Shown here piece after piece: positions 1-11,562 of a DNA stretch of 64,000 nt (its first letter is position 1; the number at the start of each line of letters is the position of its first letter). The notes under the pieces were generated by a model, which had not been told where the DNA came from, ran no database searches, and saw only the letters and a list, made by a program, of their open reading frames with translations. The position numbers and the translations under genes are program-made. The stretch is from Diphasiastrum complanatum (Eukaryota; Streptophyta; Lycopodiopsida; Lycopodiales; Lycopodiaceae), in the NCBI GenBank assembly GCA_029204225.1, contig CM055106.1, forward strand, positions 39,521,827 through 39,585,826, given 5' to 3'.

Positions 1-313
1 TCGGGCGGAACTATAAGAAGGGGGGGTGGGGGGGGGGGTGCACTCCTAGGTACTTCCTGAGAAGGCTCTGCGCCCGATGGTGCAGCACCTTCCCGGGCCG
101 AAGGGCCGAAGAGCCATCCCTTCCGTGACGTGAAATCACTTTTTACATTTTTTTTTTTGTAAATTTTTTTAACGGGCACCTTCCAGCATCCGAAAGGTGC
201 CTATGAAAAAAGTTTGCCTCACAGATTACGTTATGTGAGGCTGCTTCATTCCTTTGTAAAAATGTTCAAAGTGACTTTACAGTCCCGGAGTTGATTCAAA
301 TGAGCTAGAAGAA

Positions 314-358
<45 letters not shown>

Positions 359-672
359 GGGCCACATGCAAGAGGCTGCCTCTAGAGGCAACTCTTGAAA
401 TGTGGGGTTCAGCCACATGTCGAAGGCATCAACTACATCCGACATACGTGGCATTTTTTTAGAGATTCGTTTTCTGTCCATAGGCTGAACACATCAATGA
501 ACGAGCACAGAACAGAACGCACAACACCGAACATAACAAAGTGATGGCAAGTTTAAACCAAAACATAGAATAGAATGATTCTTCGAACATAGAAGCAAAC
601 GTAGAATGCAACATGCTTTGAACTCATTGCTATTGGTAGCACCATCATGGGTTGCTAATTATCTCTAGTCAA
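1..672. other. Intergenic, hairpin-rich, no gene seen
   Basis: No convincing coding frame. There is a G-rich run near the left edge, a T-rich stretch at about 146-172, and two short inverted repeats: about 175-209 (arms GGCACCTT / AAGGTGCC) and 215-241 (arms GCCTCACA / TGTGAGGC). The (CT)n tract at 316-354 is listed separately. Confidence 0.6.
316..354 (+). repeat. (CT)n microsatellite
   Basis: Uninterrupted CT dinucleotide run of about 39 bp, the first of several long CT tracts on the plus strand of this window. Confidence 0.97.
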
Positions 673-1571
673 GGTACCCATTATGCAATGGAATGTGTCG
701 GGCACATGCCATTCTGCCCGGTAAGGATTTCCATAAAAATTTAGGCTCGGCCCGGAGCCTAATTTTTTTTGAAAATCCTTACCAGACAGAATGGCATGTG
801 CCCGGCCCATTCCATAGTACGTAATAAATACCTGTTGCATATTATGCCCATTTTCAAATAAATTAAAAAGCAGAAAATGCATGTGTTTTTTTCAAAGGCA
901 GATTCTGCTTTTTTTTTTTCCTGCATGTCTGTGCCCGTCCGTACGGATTCCGTACAACTGCCACATGACACATTTGTGTTGGTCAGTCAAAGTCAAACCT
1001 GCCTATTATGCTTCGTAATGTGCTTCTAAAAAAATTTCAGGTATCCATTACGCAATGGAAGGAGCCGGGCAAAGGCCATTCTGCCCGGTTCGGCTTTCCA
1101 TAAAAATTTAGGCTCGGCCCCTCCGGGCCTCGCCCAATTTTTTTTGGAAATCCTTACCGGGCAGAATGGCTTCTGCCCGGCTCCTTCCATAATACGTAAT
1201 GGATACCTGTTGCATATTATGCCCATTTTCAAATAAATTAAAAAGCAAAAAAAATGCATGTGTTTTTTACAAAGGCAGATTCTGCTTTTTTTTTTTTTGC
1301 ATGTCTGTGCCCGTCCATACGGATTCCGTACAGCTGCCACATGGCACATTTGTGTTGGTCAGTCAAAGTCAAACCTGCCTATTATGCTTCGTAATGTGCT
1401 TCTGAAAAAATTTCAGGTTCCCATTACGCAATGGAAGGAGCCGGGCAAAGGCCATTCTGCCCGGTTTGGCTTTCCATAAAAATTTAGGCTCGGCCCCTCC
1501 GGGCCTCGCCCAAATTATTTTGGAAATCCTTAACGGGCAGAATGGCTTCTGCCCGGCTCCCTCCATAATAC
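673..1571. repeat. Tandem array of three MITE-like hairpin units
   Basis: Three units start at 673, 1040 and 1416 (periods about 367 and 376 bp). Each contains an inverted repeat (673-832, 1040-1207, 1416-1571) with arms of roughly 60-70 bp around a short GC-rich loop. The outer arm reads GGTAYCCATTAYGCAATGG and its complement closes the unit. The two linkers (833-1039 and 1208-1415) are near copies of each other, including an A/T-rich run and a CGTCC-TACGGATTCCGTAC segment. The third unit loses its outer right end at about 1571. Open frames here are by-products of the repeat. This looks like a foldback/MITE-type sequence amplified in tandem; the family name is unknown. Confidence 0.85.
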
Positions 1572-2425
1572 GATAGCACCATTGTCCCATCCTTGCAATA
1601 AGTTTCCAACTATGACTGCCAACGTTGGTATCCTTTCACCCTACATTTTTTTATCGTGGGACCTGCATTCTGAAATTTTTTGAAAACTAAGTTTTTAGTA
1701 AACCTCACTCACATCATCTTTTCCACTAAGAATTTGAATAACGAGAGGCCAAAATCATGCTTATAGGCACTTAAAGATTTAGAAGCTCCTAATCATCATG
1801 AGTTAATGAGCATAGCAAAGAGAAGAACATATTAGAAAACACAACAGAGCACATCAGAGAACTCGGGTAAACGAGGATTCTGAAGTCAACTCTAGAGACA
1901 CAATTTCCATATGAATTTTATAACCAAAATTTTGCGTGAGCATTCTTTTCACAATCCTCATAGCCAATGATGGCAGAATGTGCACACATTATGGCGGAAT
2001 GTGCATCTTCTATGCGGCACCCTGTCATTGGCTGTCCATATACACATTCATTTAAAACAAAAATCAAGAAAAAAAAATGTAAAAAGACTGGTAAAAAAAA
2101 AACCAAAATATAGAATCTAAAGAAAAACCTAGAAATTAAGAAGAAAAAAAAAAAAAAAAACCTTGCCCACCTTTCCATTTGAGGCATTATGTAGGGAAAG
2201 GCCCTCTTCCCCTCGGACCTTTTGCCTACTCGGGCACATGCCCTTGGGATCCCGTCATAGCGCAATGTGCCCTCCCAGGGCGGATGGCCCTCGAGGGAGG
2301 GCCTTCCCCACCCACATAGAGTCCTTTTTATTTTTTCACAAAGAAAATGCAGGTGCCGCCACTTGGCGGATATCCAAGTGGGCGCGTTTAAACATAGCGT
2401 GCCTCTAAGCCGTAACGAGCGAGCG

Positions 2426-2427
<2 letters not shown>
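1572..2427. other. Intergenic, no gene seen
   Basis: A/T-rich DNA followed by a GC-rich patch at 2160-2330 with imperfect inverted repeats (for example GGCCCTCGAGGGAGGGCC at about 2287-2304). Long open frames on both strands come from homopolymer and GA tracts and show no domain. Confidence 0.6.

Positions 2428-2473
<46 letters not shown>
2428..2473 (+). repeat. (GA)n microsatellite
   Basis: GA dinucleotide run preceded by GAGC repeats; the only long tract in the window with GA rather than CT on the plus strand. Confidence 0.95.
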
Positions 2474-2476
<3 letters not shown>

Positions 2477-2827
2477 CAGAAGAAGAAGAAAGGGGGGTCT
2501 CGCGGCTGTGCTGAAGCTCTGATCACCACAACAGGAGCAGGAGCAGGAGGAGCGGAAGAGAAGAAGAAGAGGAAGAGGAAGAGCTGAACACACGATGTTC
2601 GCAAGAGGGTAAGCGAGGGGTAGATTTTTTTTCCATAGTCGTCCATTATGCTGCACTTTTGTGCTCTCATCTTAAAAAACTTGCCCTACTTTTTAACAAT
2701 GCACTTACTTCCTGCATAACATCACAAGCCTTCCTTGTCCCTAAATTATTCTTTGTTGCACATATCTCAAGGCCCTTTCTGAGTCTTGCAGTTTTTGTGA
2801 TACTATTATTGTCTTGCATTTGATCTT

Positions 2828-3142
2828 AGTTTTCTTGTCAAAATTTTGGGAAACTAAAGCATGCCGGTACTAACAATAATAAAGCAGATGAATGGCATAA
2901 TTAAGGAGAAGATATAGGTTAAGCGTGGGAAGTGCCGGCCATTGAAAGTGCTATTGTTGAGGAGTGCGGGCTTAGGCTTTTGTATAGTTTTCTTGTCAAA
3001 AGTTTGGGAAGCAAAAGCTTGCTAGTACTAGTAATAAATGAGCACATGAATGAATGAAATGAGGAGCAGATATAGGGTATACATGAAAGGGCTGGCGATT
3101 GAGAATGCTAACATTGAGGAGTGTGGGATTAGGGTTTGATAT
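2828..3142 (+). repeat. Tandem duplication, about 158-bp unit
   Basis: Copy 1 starts at 2828 and copy 2 at 2986, both with AGTTTTCTTGTCAA. They stay alignable through a shared ATTGAGGAGTGYGGG-like motif at about 2956-2970 and 3114-3127. Divergence is moderate. It lies directly upstream of the RRM frame. Confidence 0.75.
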
Positions 3143-3175
3143 TATTGACGGGTGGGGCTGACGGGTGGGTGTTGA

Positions 3176-3955
3176 AGGAATATATTGGGAGGTGCAGATG
3201 GATATGATGTTGTGGGATCCAAAAGGCAGCGTTTATTGGATGCTCCTTATTTGTCCTCTGCTACATCAGCAGCAGCACAGGGGGGTTTGTATGGATGTGA
3301 AAGCTTCGTGGCATCATATCTTGGACAGCCAAAGCCGTTTCCGGTTGTCCGACTGCGGGGACTTCCGTTCAATTGCTCTGAGGCAGATGTGTTCGAGTTT
3401 TTTGCCGGCCTTGATGTTGTGGATGTGCTCCTTGTTCGCAAACATGGGAGATTTTCCGGAGAAGCTTTTGTTGTTTTTGGTGCTCCTGTGCAGGTGGATT
3501 TTGCCCTAAAAAAAAATAGGCAAAATATGGGACGTCGTTATGTGGAAATTTTTCGCAGCAAAAAGTTGGAGTATTATCACGCTGTTGCTGCAGATGTGGA
3601 GGATGCAAATTTGGAAGACCGGCCGCCATCCCCAACCCGCCATTCTCGAAAGTCCCCTGATAAAGACAATCTGGAGCACACAGGAGTTCTGAAGTTGAGG
3701 GGCCTACCATTCTCAACTTCAAAACATGATATTATTGATTTTTTCAGGAATTATGATTTAAAAGATGAGAACATACATATTGTTACTCATTCTGATGGAA
3801 GGGCAACAGGCGAAGCATACGTGGAGTTTGCGAGTCCTTCTGATTCCAAGGCTGCCATGAACAAAGATAAGATGACTTTGGGAAGCCGTTATGTAGAATT
3901 ATTTCCTTCTTCTCTTGAGGAGGCAACAAAAGCCGCTTCAAAATACAGGCACTGA
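3176..3955 (+). CDS. hnRNP F/H-like protein with two RRMs; start codon missing, possible retrocopy
   Basis: Predicted RNA-binding protein of the plant hnRNP F/H-like group (nuclear pre-mRNA splicing or processing by family analogy). Counting from the TTG at 3185, the frame has 256 residues. After a basic N-terminal patch GSKRQR come RRM1 at about 54-125 (VRLRGLPF; GRFSGEAFVVF) and RRM2 at about 167-240 (LKLRGLPF; GRATGEAYVEF), joined by a charged linker. The frame is closed upstream by a TGA at 3173-3175. There is no in-frame ATG before codon 115, inside the segment NMGRRY after RRM1. Similarity to family members seems to continue upstream of the first residues, so the 5' end is either spliced from an exon I cannot see or the ATG has decayed. 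Both RRMs without introns suggests a processed copy, since I recall plant homologues as intron-containing. No clear poly(A) tract follows. Confidence 0.75.
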   Translation, partial: RNILGGADGYDVVGSKRQRLLDAPYLSSATSAAAQGGLYGCESFVASYLGQPKPFPVVRLRGLPFNCSEADVFEFFAGLDVVDVLLVRKHGRFSGEAFVVFGAPVQVDFALKKNRQNMGRRYVEIFRSKKLEYYHAVAADVEDANLEDRPPSPTRHSRKSPDKDNLEHTGVLKLRGLPFSTSKHDIIDFFRNYDLKDENIHIVTHSDGRATGEAYVEFASPSDSKAAMNKDKMTLGSRYVELFPSSLEEATKAASKYRH

Positions 3956-5173
3956 ACATATAGCTTTGCATACCCTTTTTTTGCATAATTATCTTTCAAT
4001 CAATACGCAGTTGAGTTAGTCATTTTGCAGTATGATAGCTTGCATTGAGTAGCACAATCCATAATATGAATCAAGAAGCTCAGTAGTCCTGAACCAATTT
4101 TGTGAAATCAAAAGTACTATAAGTGGCACTATGGTAGGCTTTCAGTTGGCAGGTTATTTTATGTATTCTGTTGGTCAGAGTGGTTGCTTTATGGAATTAT
4201 TGAATGCTGTTATATCGTAAGAGACTGTTTGGATCTCGTAGCTTGACTCTTTTTGTTTTACACAACGAAGATATTCTATAAGTCTGGTTCTGGTTGGGAA
4301 TAGTTTCACACTTTTAGTTTTTTATACACAAACCAAGAGGTTCTATGGTTTATTTCTTGAATTCTGACACAAAAAAGGCTAGTATCTGGTTAACCTCAGC
4401 CGTAAATGATTTAGATAACATGGGACATGCCAACATCAACATAATTATTTTTGGAAGCTCATAGTAAAACTATACTTTTCATATGACTAGGAAATTATGT
4501 TATAAATAACATATTCTTTCTACATTGTAATACTTTCCTTGTCTTGGCCTACACACCTTATTATCATGGGCCTACTTAATATGACTTGCTTGCTTCAGAA
4601 ATATTCATTGTCATAGATCTTTGCCAATTGAAATTTTAAATTTGTTTCATTTGATTTGCTTGTGGCTTTTATCCTTCAAGGTATTTTATATATAGTTTTC
4701 AAATTCGACAAGTTTTAAAGGGAGGTGATAAGGGTATCATGCCATGTTATGTTGAGTTGATAGTTCTAGATCCTTTTAGTTTATTTTTTTGTGTATGAAC
4801 ATTTCTTTAGTGGTCTTCTTGTTAATACAATGCAAGTTGAATGCAATAGTTTCAAAACCTCATACGACAAAAGAAAAGCCTTTGCATGATCTGCAAATCT
4901 TTTCAAATTGACTATCACATGCCAATTCATAAATTTCTAATGCTAATTGTACTATAAGATAGTTGTAGCCTAATTTTTTGGAAGCATAATTGTTTGTTCA
5001 CTAAGAAGGGTCGATTATCCTATTGTTGATTATGATCAAGTATACACACTAGAACTAGTTATTTACCAATAAGGGGCCAAGTTAGTGGGAGGGGCATGAT
5101 TCTTAACGGCAAAAAAAGTACTAAGAACTTTTGGCAGATTATAAGACTTTAAAGTCGCGAAGTTATCACTTGC
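3956..5173. other. Intergenic or 3' flank, no gene seen
   Basis: A/T-rich DNA downstream of the RRM frame with no sizeable ORF, no repeat structure I could define and no RNA gene. Confidence 0.6.
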
Positions 5174-5515
5174 TCATGGTGGTAGCCCTTGGGCCCCAAT
5201 TAATGAGTGCTTAATAAAAGTAGCCACAATAATCGAGTAAATTAGTAGAAAGAGCTTGTTTTGGGGCAAATCAAAAGGAGCATTCTCTTTAAAACAATGA
5301 GTAAATAATGTAGCTAGCATATGAGATACATTTGGTAGTAAACATAGCAAGGCTATCCCATTGAAGAGATGATCGTGTTGTATGCTTGCCAAAATGTTCG
5401 TGATAGTCTCACTTTGCACAATCACCAACCAAGGAGAGGTGACATAAAAATTGCCTCCAAATAGAACTAATGTTTCCACTTGTGGCCATTGCAACCTAGA
5501 CAACTTGTGCAACAC
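5174..5515 (-). other. Unrecognised open frame, 113 codons
   Basis: An uninterrupted minus-strand frame including the pieces FNGIALLCLLPNVSH and FDLPQNKLF. Its composition is less repetitive than most spurious frames here and it may be a retroelement fragment. I recognise no domain. It lies about 0.85 kb beyond the gag relic on the same strand. Confidence 0.2.
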
Positions 5516-6171
5516 ATGAAATGGCCATCTTTTTAGCCTTGCCTTGCAAAGGCAATACTATGTTTTGAGGTTGGTCAATGGAGTTTGGAAGAAAGTCAAC
5601 ATTAAAGGAAAAAGCATGATAGTGGTCTTAAGTTTAGGCTTGGACCTTAGTTAAAGGTTGTATTATTCAAAATCAGGCATAATAAAAAAAATTGACTTGC
5701 ATGCCACCGTTGTGCTTTTGCTTTTTGCTTCAGTCAACATGCATTTGCTCTACTTTTGCTTTTTGTTTCAGTCACCATGCAAAAAAACGTGGTCATTGTA
5801 CCACAAGTAGTTATAGCCCTTTGTTTTGTCTGTCTTCTTTTAGAATTTTGAATACCAAAGCAGATTCACATAGATCATGAGCAACACAATTGTTTCGCCA
5901 TTTCCCCAATCTTACGTCTTTTGTTACAAGCTCTTTCTTTGCCATGTCCTTGATGAGTTCGTTGTTGGCTAGGAGGTGCAGTATAATAGTGTTTTTCTAG
6001 ACTTCTGTTGTCGCTAGCAATCGCTACAATTGTTAATTGTGGAGTACATTTGAAAAGTGGAAACGTGTAGTCAATCTAAAGTGAAACATCCTCTCCTTCC
6101 ATACAGCAACACAGTTAGTTTGTGTATGAGCAGATCTGTGATTTGTTGCTTGGCATCTATTTCTACGTGCA

Positions 6172-6174
<3 letters not shown>

Positions 6175-6241
<67 letters not shown>
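6175..6241 (+). repeat. (CT)n microsatellite
   Basis: About 67 bp of CT repeats. It creates spurious Ser-Leu and Arg-Glu frames on the two strands. Confidence 0.97.
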
Positions 6242-6243
<2 letters not shown>

Positions 6244-6365
6244 GTCGATGCAAAAGATGTGAAAGAAAACATGAAAAAATATTTCAACCAGGAAAAAGAT
6301 GCCTGGAAGAAAGAGCAATGATTCACGTTTGGCAAGAACATCTCAGAAAAACTTCTATTCCATTT

Positions 6366-7056
6366 TTAAAGCATTTTCGAGCAACTTTGTTCCTTTTGGG
6401 AGACAACATGGGTGTCATTGAAGATTTTCGCAAAGCGGATGACATCCTTGATAGTCTGTTGTTGGTTACGCCACACTTCTAGTTGAAATTCCTTCGGAAG
6501 CCCCAAAATAAAATGTAACTTTAATGAAATAAGGTCGATTCGTGAGGCGAATTGGGGCAAAATCTCCTAGAACTCCTAGATGTAGGCATCTATCGGCCTA
6601 CAACCCATCTGCAAGGTGGCGAAATGTTGCCAGTGCTCAAAATCATTCAAGGACCGATAAGAAAGCCGAGGCTTCTTGAAAGGCATTCCACATGGAAGGG
6701 GCACCAGCCCTTTCCTTTAGATCCTGCCACCACGTATATGCCTTACTGCGTAAAACATGAGGGCAGACGCGATCTTTGTACTATCAGGCGGGTCATCCAT
6801 GAAAAAATGGCTATTCCACTAATCGAGCCATGATAGTACAACATCAGTATGTCGGTGGTGAAAAGAATTCCGGATTAAACATGGGGTAAAGGACAACAGA
6901 CCGTGAGATTGAAGAATGCCACTCTTGCTCGGCCGCAACATGTCTAGATTGCATTTGCAGGATTTGGTTTTGCACTTGTACAAGCTGATTAGTATCCAAG
7001 TCAGAAGGAGGATGTGGTGAAGACGATCCTTCACTCGAGGGCAAAACAAGGTCCAT
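6366..7056 (-). pseudogene. Ty3/gypsy-type gag relic
   Basis: Minus-strand remnant of an LTR-retrotransposon gag. The N-terminus at 7056 (MDLVLPSSEG) leads into a Gln-rich stretch (LVQVQNQILQMQSRH). After a frame change the segment at about 6835-6560 includes WNSHFFMDDPPDS, FEHWQHFATLQMG and PIDAYI, interrupted by in-frame stops. The 6560-6366 part carries FILGLPKEFQLEVW and TIKDVIRFAKIFND, the usual retrotransposon-gag layout. Stops and shifts make it non-functional. No zinc knuckle, pol or LTRs are visible next to it; the (CT)n tract at 6175-6241 lies close to its 3' side. Confidence 0.75.
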
Positions 7057-8131
7057 GGTGTACCTAAGGTAGAAAACTACAAAGTGGCTTAGGAAACTTG
7101 AGAAAACAACTCAAGGAGACTAGGCTCCTCACCCCCCCCCCATCCACACCTTTTTTCTTCCCTTATGGTCTTGATGGGTGGCGGGCCTTATGGACACCAC
7201 CTAGCAAGCACATGGGCCTAAAAACAAGTGGCAACCCCTTGTGGTGGTCACCTACCCTCAATTCACACGGCCACCACCCTTCCCTATGCCACTCACCCAA
7301 GGGTCACTTAGGTCACGTTCCCACCCATACCTTGGGTCGCCTCCTTTGACCCCTTGGCCTTATGGCCCAAAGAATTTCCTAGAACTTTTCTAAAGCTTAT
7401 TTTTAGACTTAGGAGGAGGTGTGGGTACAATTGTACGTTCAAGAGGAGATGGAAGAAAAATGTGCATTTTTCTTTCCAAAAAGTGGTGAGGATGCATTGT
7501 TTGCGAAAAATTTATGTGTGCAGGTGGAAAATTGCAAGGAAGATGGGAGAAGCCAAGGAGGAGTGCAAGGAAGATAGAGAACAAACCCACACAGGGCCTG
7601 TACTTGCTGCAAGTACAAGCTGTGTACTTTCTCCGTGCTTCTCTCCCCACCCCCCCAAAAAAAAAAATCTTTAAAGCAAAGCTTGGTTTTTGTTTAAACT
7701 AGCTTTAGATTTATTTTCAAAGTTTAAACTTGAGTTTACAATTTTTTTTTAAAAAAACTTTGTAAACTTGAAAACTATAAAATCATAAGCTTTTAAGTTT
7801 GGAGGGAAATAAATTTTTCCTCTGTCACTCGCACCTTCCGAGAAACCACATTGCATGACATTATAAAGCATGCAGTTTCAACGATTACTCCACACTACAC
7901 CGCAAAGAATTTGCTTCTTTGTCTGCTACTGCAAATGCGTCCTACTAGTTTATCACCTGGGAAAAGGTTTCATACGGTAAGTACTTGTTCTTTCAACATT
8001 TTACTATAGTAGCTTGCTCTCTTACTACTTGTAGCATTCGATATGATGCTCTTGTAAGTTCATTCTCAGATATGGCTAACCATACTCAAAAAAGATGTTG
8101 TATATCAACTTTTTATGAGGAAATGACAACT
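7057..8131. other. Intergenic, no gene seen
   Basis: Probable leader side of the gag relic, then C-rich and A/T-rich DNA. A splice-donor-like GGTAAGT occurs at 7977-7983, after a short open segment, but no protein family is recognisable. A 107-codon frame at 7985-8308 has no known domain. Confidence 0.5.
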
Positions 8132-8574
8132 TGTCCAACGATGGACAGATTGAGAGGTTTGCATGAAAGGAATATGTTTGTAGCGCACCCTACTGGCCAC
8201 GATGATGGCACTTCGCTTTCTCACTTCCCTCTGCAGAATCACATCATTGATAGTGATGATCCGCAGTCCCATCTGAATGCTTTACTTTGTATCATGTATG
8301 GGCAGTGATGGAAAGGCATTATCAATTGCCTTTTTTTGGCTTCAATTTAAGCATAAGTGATTGCAGATGTCCAGCGATGGACAGTTGCTAAATTTGCCAT
8401 TTATAAATGATGAATTATTGGGATGAAGTGTATCGTGTCCAACGATGGACAACAAACACCTTTTCCTTTTCTCTTTTTTCTAATACCACTCTTGCTGTCC
8501 AGCGATGGACAGTAGGAGCACTCACTTTTTTGAATATATATAAGTTGAATTGCTTGTTGACCACAACAATGGAC
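8132..8574. repeat. Cluster of 16-bp palindromes TGTCCA-NNNN-TGGACA
   Basis: Four near-identical 16-mers (TGTCCARCGATGGACA) at 8132-8147, 8368-8383, 8436-8451 and 8496-8511, plus a degenerate copy ending in AATGGACA at about 8558-8574. The last four are spaced 60-68 bp apart. Intervening sequences are unrelated, so this is a motif cluster and not a tandem duplication. Such a layout fits protein-binding sites, for example transposase subterminal motifs; the function is unknown. Confidence 0.85.
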
Positions 8575-8682
8575 AACAAGATAAAAAAAAATACTCCTTA
8601 TTCTCTGATGCTTCGTTTGTAGATACCTTCTCTTATCCTGCAAAGGATAGAAGATTGCTTTTTGGCTCAACTCTAAAGTTAT

Positions 8683-10087
8683 GCATACACTCTCTGGTTT
8701 AACAACGATTGCATACTCTCTAATATGATACTAAACGCTTATATCGGTTGTTGTGATAATGTAGTACTGATCGGTTACCACAACCTTTTATCATTCACAT
8801 ACTGGTTCATTTTAGAACCAAACATCATCGTACTCCAAACACATATATGATTGTCTACCGAGTTTTTACAAAGCAAGCAGTTCAGCATACTTCGTACACT
8901 TCATTTAAACGTTCTATGATAAACTCTTAAACATTGCTATGGACTGAAAAGACCTTTTTCTTGTCGTTCTTTACGAAAAACAACAATGGCAGCCTCCCAA
9001 GAAGACTTGTCTACTAACATTTAGATATGACTTTTTATTCTCGGATTTTGTACGAATTTCACAAAACACAAATAAGAAAGGGATGTACTTTACTTTATAT
9101 CTACTCTCATTCAACACTATTTTTTCTTTTGTTCTGAATAAACGACTAATGTAAAAGATACTACATCCATAAAGTTGATCGACTAATTGATTATTTAAGA
9201 AATCCCTGTCAATAACCTTAAAAGTGAGGATTCCAATAAAACGGTCTTAGACAACATGGATATGCATAAGATACGTAGTTTCTATGAAAGAGTTAGAATG
9301 GCACGAATCTGCCCTAATACCTTGTAGAAACTTTGGAAACTTCTCACTCATAATAATGATGTCTATCCAAAGTAATGTCCTTGTACCATGATTGATATAT
9401 GATTTCTGTATGACATAAATTTGCACAAAAACAATCATACAACCAATCATGGCAAATCCTAAATGTACCCTAATAAGTGTTACTTTAGACTTCTGGTGAG
9501 ATACAACTGGAAAACATGGACATGCTCAGGAGTATGGACAACAGTGTGTAACTTGCCTTACTCTGTAAATGGTCACTTGGGTTAGTATGACATGGATTTC
9601 TCCTAATACCAGCACGCGTGTCCACACCAAGTCTTTTGGCCAAAACAATTAAAAACGGTTAAAACTTTTCATACTCGTTTATAACTTATAACGAACTGAT
9701 ATGGACCAACTACCCGTGAGCTGATCAGTATAGCACTCGCCCTGATACAATGATATAACGGCTTGGCCTATCGCCAAAACACTATTTGAGAAGATTGGAC
9801 TATGACTTAAAATGCTATTTAAAAGCTGTTAAGTAGTATAACTTCTTTTGGACATGAATAACAATTGACGTTTAGCCATGACACATGTCTTCCTCACTAA
9901 ACTAACTTGTGCAGTTGTGTTTTGTGGGATGGTGGCAGGTATCAGCTGAACGTCTTGAGAGTGGTAATGCTTTATGGTGCTTTTTAGTACTGTATTTTAC
10001 TTTTCAACTATACTTTGTCTTGTTGGATTATGAATAAAGACTTCAAAAGGTTTTAGTCTTGCTTTGTTAAGAGGAACTAAGTGCAGT
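8683..10087 (+). repeat. Dispersed repeat R1, copy a
   Basis: Diverged copy of the sequence at 33031-34612 in the same orientation. Shared landmarks are ATCTGCCCTAAT (9308 / 33910), AGATTGGACTA (about 9791 / 34310), GTCTTCCTCACTA (about 9888 / 34407), GTGGGATGGTGGCA (about 9926 / 34441) and TTATGAATAAAG (about 10029 / 34551). Both copies run straight into a (CT)n tract. It encodes nothing recognisable. Confidence 0.8.
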
Positions 10088-10096
10088 CCTCTCTCT

Positions 10097-10162
<66 letters not shown>
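10088..10162 (+). repeat. (CT)n microsatellite ending repeat R1a
   Basis: About 75 bp of CT with one extra T near the start. It occupies the same position relative to the dispersed repeat as the tract at 34613. Confidence 0.97.
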
Positions 10163-10166
<4 letters not shown>

Positions 10167-10394
10167 GATCAATATAGAATATCTATCAAAGGTTGCATGA
10201 TATTCACAAACGTCTTTTTACTCGCACCGTTCATGGTTGTCTTCAATATGTCTAGATATCCTACTAAGTTAAATGACTATTCTAAGCAATTGTCTAAATC
10301 CCGATAGTTCGATTCGATCCTTATAAGTTTGGGGAGGCAAGAGTTGAGCAAACTGATTCGAACTAGCAACAATAGCACGATCGACAATAACCAA

Positions 10395-11330
10395 AACCCA
10401 AAACCAAACTCTTCTACAAATACTGCAAGAGAACCAATCACGCCGATCAAAGATTGTCGAGTTCTCAAGCACAATGAAGCGAAAAAGAAGATGCAGCAGC
10501 AAAATGGAAGTTTAGATTCTGTCTGAAACTCCCATGAAGACTCGACATTGTTGATGATACAAAATCTGTCCAATAGAGATACCCATCAATGGTATCTTGA
10601 TTCAAGAGCCTCTCAACACATGACTCCATGAGAGCCTATTCAAAAACCTCAATGTATCTGATTTGAAGTACATATTTTTCGGAGACTCGTGTTCACACAA
10701 GATCTAAGGCCAAGGGTCTATTCACCTTTAGTTCTCTAATGGTATTTCAAGATTAATCTTTGGTGTACTTTATGTATCCAAATTGACAAAGAATCTATTA
10801 TCTATTAGCAAGATTACAGATCAAGGCTATAGAGCTTTGTTTAATTCTAAAAAATGTATCATCTTAGACAAACAAGAATATAATTGTTAGATATTCAACT
10901 TCACACAAAGCTTACAGAATCTATGATATCGAAGCATGCCGAATCTCAATCAGTTAAGAAGTAGTCTTCTTAGAAGACAAATTCTGTGATTTCAAGTAGA
11001 AATAGCCAATGAAAGAGTTTGTTCTAACAACTCCATTTACTATCAACAGACTTTGACCTGCGAATGTTCTTACACCTATTGAATATATTCCAATTGAGCA
11101 ACAAGGAGAGTCATCTACTCGACGATTGTTCAAAGATCTACTCGAATTTGACAAGAGCCTGATTGATACATCCCTCAGGCATTCATCAGTCACACTGAAC
11201 CTATCTCGGTAGCAAAAGCCTTGTCAAATTTAGATGTAGACAACTGGAATACAACCATGAATGCTAAGTGCAATTCTTTGATGAAGAACAAGACTTGGAA
11301 TCATGTCGACCCTCCTTCGTGTTAGAAAAT
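10395..11330 (+). pseudogene. Ty1/copia pol relic (gag end, protease, start of RT)
   Basis: Decayed copia polyprotein. A basic, Asn-rich linker is followed at about 10590 by WYLDSRASQHMT, where the family has WYLDSGASxHMT, so the protease Gly is replaced by Arg. Then come GVLYVSKLTKNLLSI and KITDQGY, as in the protease/GAG-pre-integrase region. The integrase core is missing. At 11200-11320 the RT begins: ALSNLDVDNWNTTMNAKC and NSLMKNKTWNHVD. Several stops and shifts are present. The RT is lost after about 11320, where unrelated sequence starts. Confidence 0.75.
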
Positions 11331-11562
11331 GGAAATAAGCTGCATATGAGTCGAATAACCGGTCGACAATGATAGTTCGAGTGTAGGAAGAACAATAGTT
11401 AATGTAATAACAAAACTATTTCAATACGATTATAAACACAACTTATTATCATTTACAAGTGCGAAAAATGAATGATAAAGAAAGATCGCTTCATTGCCAA
11501 TTATCAAAACTCAGATCGAATAGCATGAATAACAGAAATAGCAAGACAAGACAAGTCATGTG

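Noticed and set aside
1918-2670. Long minus-strand frame of about 250 codons
   Set aside because: It is driven by (GA)n, A-runs and AAG repeats (Ser-Leu and poly-Phe stretches) with no domain; judged spurious.
5692-5880. Cys/Phe-rich 62-codon frame as a small secreted peptide
   Set aside because: It is caused by a duplicated TTTTGCTTTTTG-type stretch and lacks a cleavage site or context.
8132-8574. CRISPR-like array of palindromic repeats with unique spacers
   Set aside because: The repeats are only 16 bp, spacing is irregular, the context is a plant nuclear genome and no cas gene exists. It was kept as a motif cluster instead.
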